From: Linyphia triangularis
Taxonomy: Eukaryota; Arthropoda; Arachnida; Araneae; Linyphiidae
Direction: 5' to 3'
Assembly: GCA_963978545.1 (NCBI GenBank)
Contig: OZ021721.1
Location: 38,613,348 to 38,677,347 of the forward strand
Length of the DNA: 64,000 bases
The position numbers and the translations under genes are program-made. Position 1 is the first letter of the stretch; the number at the start of each line of letters is the position of its first letter. The notes under the pieces were generated by a model, which had not been told where the DNA came from, did no database searches, and worked only from the letters and a program-made list of their open reading frames with translations. Of this stretch, positions 54,151-64,000 are shown in pieces.

Positions 54151-55099
54151 GGGTGATTCTGAAATTAAGGGGAAATTTCAGTCCCTGTGCTTTTACTGGC
54201 TTAATATTTATTCCTTTAAGTGAGGATATTAATATTAAGAAGAAAAAGTTTACATTTAATGTTTTCAGTCTTTATTTTACTTATTTAGTTATTATTTAAA
54301 AAAAAAAAAAATACAAAGTATGGGAAGTTAACTTCCATGGAATGTCCCCACCCCAGTTTTTAAGTGTTAATTGAAGAAATAAACCTGATTAATAATATAT
54401 TTATGGAAAAATCTGTGTTAAACATTTATTTATTTTAGAAATAATTAACTGATCACAAAGAAATATTAGTTTTAATTTGTTTTACCACTTTATTTTAAGC
54501 ACCTATGTTGTCCCTGGGGTGCTGAGGTAACTTCCATGGAATATCTTTAACCAGATTAAAATTCTACTAGATCGCAGTACAGTCTACTTTTCCAGAGTTG
54601 AAGTGAAGCTCAAACCAACTATTTTGTCTGGTGATGCTGTTGGATGTGCATAGTTTTATATTGTTTGTGAAAAAGCTGTCCAATCCTCAAAAATCTAGTG
54701 AGTTCCTTTTTTCATGTGACCTCCATGTTCAGTAAAGCTATTTCTTTTATTGTTAAGCATACTTTTGCCGCTAACTTTTATCAAAGAGACAATTTTTTCT
54801 TCTCTAAAAGCAAAACCAGTGTTTCCTCAGTCTTTTAAGTAAAGTTTTAAACATATTAATCAACTTATTTATAACCTCAATGGGCTGTGTTAACCACGGA
54901 GGTTACAAGCAAATTTAGAAAACTGGTTTTTTTTGTTTGTTTTTTTAGAAACGATATTTTTCCTTGACCTTTTTTGAAGGGGTAAATGTATGAGTTTTGT
55001 TAGTAAAATTCTAAGAATAAAATATTGAAATTTTGTTGTCTATTTTTTATATTAATGCTTTTATACCTCCTCATATTCCTTTTAATTTCAGAATTTTCC
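54151..55099. mobile_element. Candidate short-TIR non-autonomous DNA transposon, about 950 bp
   Basis: The left end (54151) begins GGGTGATTCTGAAATTAAGG. The right end, read on the minus strand from 55099, begins GGAAAATTCTGAAATTAAAA. They agree at about 19 of 24 positions, including 13 in a row (ATTCTGAAATTAA), and are flanked by ATATAT on both sides (54145-54150 and 55100-55105). The interior has no coding capacity but carries several copies of a GTAACYTCCATGG-like motif: 54327 and 54526 (plus), weaker ones at 54716 and 54871, and an inverted one at 54892-54906. Repeated subterminal motifs are common transposase-binding sites in some DNA transposons. The superfamily is unknown. The flank is low-information, so the boundary is likely but not certain. 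Confidence 0.5.
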
Positions 55100-55104
55100 A
55101 TATA

Positions 55105-55789
55105 TAGGGTGATCATAAAGAAACTTTGTCGGTATGTGGACCTCTAGATTCCGTTCCGTTCAACAGATGGAAATGAGATTTCAGGTACAGTTATTCAGAT
55201 GTATGAGCTTGGGATTCTGTGAAGGGCAACATAATGGTGCTCACGGTTACGGTTATAGTTACAGAAAATCGAAATTTTCAAATATCAACACTTACTTTTC
55301 CTGTAGCAAAATGCTCAATGCATGCGAAATCCCTAAAGAGTGTTAGAACGGTACGTGTATCACAAAAAAATGGATGCGTTTTGCACGCAGAAAAAACAGT
55401 TCTGCGAACAGTCAACAGAACAATCGGTGGAAATTTGCACATGACAGAGACAAGTTACCGATCACAGAAAGTCGCTCGACAGATATTCAGACTACAAAAC
55501 CGATAAAAATGCTTCTGATGGCCCCCCGTTTGCAGATTATTATTATTATTTTTTTTGGTGCGTACATGACTCATCCGTTTTTTTGTAATACACGTACTGT
55601 TCCAACGCTCTATAAAATGTCGAGCTTCTATAACTATAACCGTAACCGTGAGCGCTATTTTGTTGCCATTCACAGAATCCCGAGCTCATACCGCTTGAAT
55701 AACTGCACCTGAAATCTTATCTCGATCTGTTGAACAGAACGAAAGCTAGAGGTCCATATAAACAGCAAAGTTTCTTTATGACCACCCTG
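55105..55789 (+). mobile_element. Foldback (long-palindrome) MITE, copy A
   Basis: A roughly 685-bp element that is nearly all inverted repeat. The left arm (55105 to about 55390) and right arm (about 55555-55789) share, in the same order inward, AGGGTG..TCATAAAGAAAC, GACCTCTAG, GTTCAACAGAT, GAGATTTCAGGT-like, TATGAGCT, CACGGTTACGGTTATAGTTA and ACGTGTAT.ACAAAAAAA. The right arm has lost about 60-70 bp present in the left arm (around 55270-55330). A single-copy core lies between the arms. The ends are (T/C)AGGGTG and CACCCTG, with TA on the left and CA on the right. Frames on both strands here are by-products of the palindrome. A related copy with a reversed core is at 60136-60778. Confidence 0.85.
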
Positions 55790-56060
55790 CATATTGATGT
55801 TATCATATATAGGAGAAAATACAGATTATGAGACATTTTCCTAAGATGTTGTATGCACATATATGCTTTCTTTCTATCGAATTGTTAGATTTTCTAAATG
55901 AAAGAAACAATACGCGTCTAATGTGGGATTAATTTTATAATGAAAGAAATATGATGCACTTTACTTTGTGTATTTTAGATGCTCATACTAGCGCTGTTTG
56001 TAAAGGTTCGGTTCTTTCAGAAAAGAGTACATAATTTTAAATTGATATAACTGTGAAACA

Positions 56061-56562
56061 ATGAGAGATAGAAAGAAGGGACAAGGGACTATGTTGAAAA
56101 GACTTTCGATTGACACACACACAATGATAACACAATGGTTTTCAAAGTTTTTTATGGGAATCAATTTCATGATGGCTGAATTACCACATTTATCGATGAG
56201 GTCAATTTTATTTGGACGAATTTGTCTAGAAACAAAACTGGAAGCGTAAATATGGAATAATAAAAATTTATGTTATGTGAAACTACTGCATACTGCATCA
56301 GCTTAAACGGTCACTCATGACCGTTTGAGCTACACTTAATCTACTAAAAGGTTCATACAACCCTTTTTTATGAGGGAACCGATAAACTCAATCGACTGGA
56401 TTCAAAGTTTACAACAATTTGCAACCATACTTCTATTAAGTAACTAATTTTGAAAACCATTGCATTTAAAATTCCATAACTGTTTAGTCATCATACTACT
56501 TGCCTCGCACTGTTTCGCTGTTATGTAATTTTAAAATAAGGGATTTCATTATGAACACCCTG
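56061..56562 (+). pseudogene. Possible truncated mariner-type transposase relic with CAGGGTG terminus
   Basis: The segment ends at 56562 in CACCCTG followed by TA. Read inward on the minus strand this end is CAGGGTGTTCATAATGAAA, very close to the end of foldback copy A. About 360 bp before it, a plus-strand frame reads FIDEVNF and, a few residues on, SRNKTGSVNME (about 56190-56255). This is loosely like the first catalytic region (S/T-D-E-A-x-F ... N-x-x-N) of mariner-type transposases that I recall in elements with such ends. The remaining catalytic residues are missing and the left end was not found. The terminus is reasonably solid; the transposase reading is weak. Confidence 0.3.
56300..56331. 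repeat. Hairpin, 14-bp arms with 4-nt loop
   Basis: AGCTTAAACGGTCA (56300-56313) pairs with TGACCGTTTGAGCT (56318-56331) with one mismatch around the loop CTCA. No U tract follows, so it is not a bacterial-type terminator. It may be part of the surrounding transposon relic. Confidence 0.8.
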
Positions 56563-59500
56563 TATAAACAAACAACATATGTCTTAAAAAATAAATTTTC
56601 TTGACTTATTTTCAGTTGTATGTTTTTTATGCAATGACAAAAATTATAAAGAACATTCCTATAAAATCAAATTTAGATTCTATCTAGATAGGATTTGATT
56701 AGAAAGATTCTATATTCTAAACAATTACAACTTATAGCGGGTGTGTCTTTTCAGAATTTTTTGAAATAATACAACTAAATATTTTTTAATTTTTTTTAAT
56801 TCAATAATAACTTTATCAGTAAATTATAAAGATTTAATTTACTGAATTTATGAAATCATTATGCATTTACCTTCTACGTAGAAAAATGATTGAAACCTTC
56901 ATATCATGAATTATTTCTAAATTAAATATTCAATATACAATTTCATTTGATGTTGAAACTGTGCAAAATTACTCCTCGAATATTTACGATTGGATTGGTT
57001 CCTCTATTCAAAAGCAATAATTCTGAATAATAAATAATAAAATAATATTCCTCAATCCTTGAGAAACGTCAATTATTCAATGTGCAAGTGAAGGTAACTT
57101 AAAATTTCCTAATCCCTACTGTAAGTTGAAATTTTCTAGCACTTGAGTTGAGTAGATTGGAAAATATTAAACAAAATATATCATACTAAACTCGATCTCA
57201 ATAAATTAATTTTGTATGTATATACTTCTACGAATGTATCAAAACTGTAAAAAATGAAAATTCTAATATCGCAACAAATTACTTAATCATGATTCAAGTT
57301 TTTTTCTTTTAATTTTGAATTGTTTGAAAATAATTAAATTATTATTTGATCCACATTCTCTTTAAACAGAATTGTAATCATTGGTAAAAATAATTAATCG
57401 TCTCATGTTATTTATATATATATTTCTAACAAGTCAACCTACGTCAAATGCCATATTTTGGATAGCTTAAATTTAACAAATACATTTTTTACAAATTTAA
57501 TAGTATTTGTTTCATTACAAACAAGCATTGTAGAATCAATTTGGTTTCTTCTTCATTCTATTCTTAGTATATAAAATAATTTCTTTAATATAATTTATTT
57601 GATTTTTTTTTTTCAAGTGTGCCTGTTAGCGTTTATTTAATTTGCAAGAGAACTCAATGTGATAAAAAAAATTCCAATAATTAAGAGGATAAAGTAATAC
57701 ATATAAGTAACATACATTTCATTTAAAAGGGTAATGGGGGATGTTTTAATTTATCAGAGGATCTTACATATGTTCGTAGGTTTATGTAATATCTAAAAAG
57801 AAAATACATTTTTAAATACAAACACAATTCATTTAAAGATAAACTAAAATAGTTTCAATGATTATCTTGGCAAAATAAGACTTAATTCAGTTCGAGAGGA
57901 AAGCAAACAATCTTCTTTTAATACTATCGTGTCGTAAAATTATGAATGCGTACAAATTATAATTTAATATAACGTGTAGTATTCAGCTTATGTAGTTAAC
58001 ATTAAAGAACTATTTTAGAGAAAACACTGCAATATTTCAATTTGGTTTGATGCAAAAGTTTGCTTGAATTTTTGTTATGATATTATGCTAATCAACTTAA
58101 CCATAAATTTGGTAAATATTACATTAGTTTGAAGTAATTTAATTAAAAGCATTATCTTATTCTTTCATTTTTATCCCCTAGACAAACGTATTGCTTCTTA
58201 GTGGTTGATGATTTATTCAAATCATCATCATGAAGATTTTTATTATAATTTATACGTTGCGAATATTTCAATATTAAAAATATATTCATTGCTATCTAAT
58301 TTTGTAAAATTAGCAATTACTATTAATTTCCAAATATATCATGTGATAAATAAATCTACGTAAGAAATTCAAAATGTTATGAATAATGTATAATATGGTA
58401 GTAATGTGGTATATATATATATGCATAATATATTTCAATTTTATTGAATATTTTAGATAGATTATTAAATATGTAGAGCTCATTACTTTATTATATTCTA
58501 TAATAATTAAAATAATAACTATGTAAATAACATAATAATAATGTCAGCATTTATTAACAAAATATCCATGTTTCACCGAGAGATATTGAAATTTCTGAAA
58601 ATATATGTTAATTTGGACTAGTTTGGTAAAATGTCGTTTCAACTTGAAACAAGAAAATAAATTATTTTATAGTGAAAATGCTTTAAAAATGTCAACATGA
58701 GAGTTTCTGTTAACTTACAAAGATTTAGTTAAAATTACCGATTTATTTTGTTATTTTATTTAAGATTACATTGGGTCTACGTATTTAGGTGATTACATTG
58801 TTAATTGTTCACTAAATATCTCTATTAAACTGTTTTCACATCAGTCACTTGTAATATGTCAAAATAATAATTGTTTTTATAACATAAGTGTATTTGTAGG
58901 AAATGTCATGTGTATTTTCTTAAAGGCAATAGTTTGTTTTCTTAATAAGTTAACCGGATGGTATAAAACAAACCAAAACTGAATAGTATTTAGAGGTAAT
59001 CAGAGAAACTCCTGTTCTAAATAATTAGAAAAATTCTCTACAAACACGTTCTTCATTTAACTTTATTGCAAACTTAATTGAATTTAATCTATATGTATTA
59101 TTAGTTGTCTGAGATACTCCGCATACTTTGTAAATGGGTATAACTTTTTCTCAAAATTTATATATCGTTATTAAAATTTCAGATCATAAAGTATTTTGCA
59201 ATTGACTTCTATCGGTAAGAGGTGGGTGTATTTATTTACTATTAGAAAAAAAAATTACTTTAAAATTTTAACACAATTTTTCAACTTTCTTTGCTACTTA
59301 ATGATTTATTTCTTATGAAATTTCTTAGTGCAGGAGCTACCATAAAACTGGGTGAATTAAACAGTTTTGGATTTCAGATCAATATGAAGACTTATTCAAA
59401 ATTCAAATTATGACAACAAATTTAAATGTCGGTGCCGGTATATTCTTCAGTCAATTTAAAGATTTCCAAATAAAAAAGTAATCCTTAAAAGATTACCAAT

Positions 59501-60135
59501 AGAAGTTTATTTTGAATAAACATAGCATCAAACAAAATTGTTATAATTTCTTTTCATGTCAACTTTACACAAATGAGTGTCAAATAGATATCTGCCATTT
59601 TAATATGCAAATCATCAAGAAATATAATTAATATTTGAACAAAATAATTGGGTTTTCCAAAGCACTACCGTGCAATAAAACCTAGAACTAAGAATGTGTT
59701 TTAAAAAATTTATAAAATTTAAAAAAAAAGTATTTAATTAAAAGTTTTTAATAAGAAATAGTAAAAAAAAGACCTAAAAATTCTTAGAGGGAAAATAATG
59801 GCAAGATCATGCATAAACACCATGCCGGTACTGCATTCGGAATCCTCTTATCAGGGATATAGAGATTATTTATCAGCAATACACATAAACAGCCTCTGAC
59901 ATAAAAAAAAATGTGAAATTTTTATTTCAATTGCAAATAATTTGGAATTTCTTATGAAAATCAAGAAGTATTATTTTATGTTATTTTTACACATAACATG
60001 GTAAAGTTACAAACCACAACAACTTTTCTCTCAAATCTGCTTTTAGTCACCAATGTGCTTTTATTCACCCGACACAATATTCGTGCGACAGTAGCATATG
60101 ATTAAGATCAAAAATGGAAAACATAATTGCAGATA

Positions 60136-60778
60136 CAGGGTGGACATATAGAAACTTGGCCGATATATGTACCTCTAGCGGTCTTTCAGTGTAACAGATC
60201 GAGATGAGATTTCAGGTATAGTTCTTCAGATTTATGAGCTCGAGGTTTTCTGAACGGCAACAAAATGACTCTTACTGTTGCGGGTCCGTCCAATTTCCCA
60301 TAGCAAAATTCTCAGCGCATGCGAAAGCAATAAAAAGAGTTAGAATGATACATGTATCACAAAAAAACGGACTCATTATGCATTCACAAAAGATCGGCAA
60401 ACGGCGTTCTGTGATTGGTATCTTGCCTCTCTCAAGTGCAAATTTCTCCGTAAGCCCCAATCGTGTTTTTTTACCGTTCGCAGAGCTGTATTTTGTGCGT
60501 GCATAACTCGTCTATTTTTGTGATACACATACCGTTCTAACGGTCTATATGGTTTTCGCATGCGCTGAGCATTTTGCGACGGGAAACAGTGGGCATTGCC
60601 GTTTGAAAATTTTGAGTTTCTGTACCTATAACCGTAACCGTGAGTGCCATTTAGTTGCAGTTCACAGAATCTCGAGTTCATACCTCAGAATAACTATATC
60701 TGAAATTTCATCTCGTCTGTTGAGCTGAACGACCGCTAGAGGCCTATATATCGGCAGAGTTTCTTCATGTACAGAATG
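60136..60778 (-). mobile_element. Foldback (long-palindrome) MITE, copy B
   Basis: A 643-bp relative of copy A. It starts CAGGGTGGACATATAGAAAC after TA (60134-60135) and ends CAGAATG before TA (60779-60780). Its arms (about 260 bp each) carry the same ordered modules: CGATATAT, CCTCTAGCGGTC, GATTTCAG, TATGA(G/A)CTCGAG, GCATGCGAAA and GTATCACAAAAA. The right arm retains the CACGGTTACGGTTATAG module, while the left arm has a deletion or divergence there. The single-copy core aligns to the core of copy A only on the opposite strand (ACAGCTCTGCGAACGGT and GGAAATTTGCACA-like blocks), so this copy lies in inverted orientation to copy A. It has no coding capacity. Copies A and B are clearly diverged, so the insertions are old or come from different subfamilies. 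Confidence 0.85.
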
Positions 60779-60985
60779 TATCAGGAATTTTTTTTGGCAA
60801 TTTTGATCTTTATCAGGTGCAATTATTTTAAAATTTATTATAGATAGCCAGGCATAGAACACATTGTAATGCGTTTTGCTTGTTAATTTTAGAAACGTAT
60901 GATCATAAAGTGAAGATAATATCATTTTAATACAAGCAATGTTAATACATATATAAATAGTTATCATACCCAAATACATATATCA

Positions 60986-64000
<3,015 letters not shown>

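Larger units (their letters stand above)
55790..60135. other. AT-rich spacer between the two foldback copies
   Basis: It contains a truncated relic at 56061-56562 and a hairpin at 56300-56331 (separate entries). The remaining 3.5 kb is plain AT-rich DNA without frames above about 60 codons, RNA shapes or recognised repeats, except a short TA array at about 58410-58422. Confidence 0.6.

Noticed and set aside
55219..55712. Overlapping frames of 70-112 codons inside foldback copy A
   Set aside because: Same reason: they translate the arms and core of a non-coding palindromic element and are not alike between copies A and B.
60376..60681. 101-codon and 90-codon frames on opposite strands at 60234-60681
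   Set aside because: They lie inside the foldback palindrome; frames on both strands are by-products of the inverted repeat.

Overview
This window is strongly AT-rich eukaryotic DNA. I find no intact protein-coding gene, no rRNA and no convincing functional tRNA. Open frames are short (the longest is about 130 codons at 20463-20855) and scattered over both strands, as expected by chance at this composition. It looks like intergenic or intronic DNA from an arthropod. A spider or other arachnid is my best guess, because a Tc1 fragment at 35749-36078 and a long-TIR element at 7075-9590 resemble repeat families I associate with spider genomes. That assignment is from memory and not proven here.

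The interpretable content is almost all transposable-element relics. (1) 7075-9590: a DNA transposon with long, diverged terminal inverted repeats and a frameshifted ORF carrying NELPFKRLFKH, HSRWLTT and CHSQAVER-type motifs. (2) 28725-30233: a complete but dead Tc1/mariner (Tc3-like) element with 27/28-bp TIRs, TA target duplication and DD34E spacing still in frame. (3) 35640-36078: the N-terminal third of a Tc1-like transposase on the minus strand, abutting a tRNA-derived SINE-like segment; a related SINE fragment lies at 27899-27935. (4) 54151-60778: a cluster consisting of a roughly 950-bp short-TIR element, two copies (about 685 and 643 bp) of one foldback element in opposite orientation, and between them a truncated relic ending in the same CAGGGTG terminus.

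The remainder holds microsatellites (AT at 7114 and 39733, TA at 22303, AAT at 60986), about nine A/T homopolymers of 18-30 nt, a 76-bp tandem duplication (48479), a 23-bp minisatellite (53476), several short palindromes, and a few less AT-rich islands that could be conserved regulatory DNA but have no recognised identity.

The most interesting item is the foldback pair at 55105-55789 and 60136-60778. It shares a CAGGGTG end and TA flank with neighbouring relics and would form very long hairpins if transcribed. I see no operon-like or gene-system organisation anywhere in the window.
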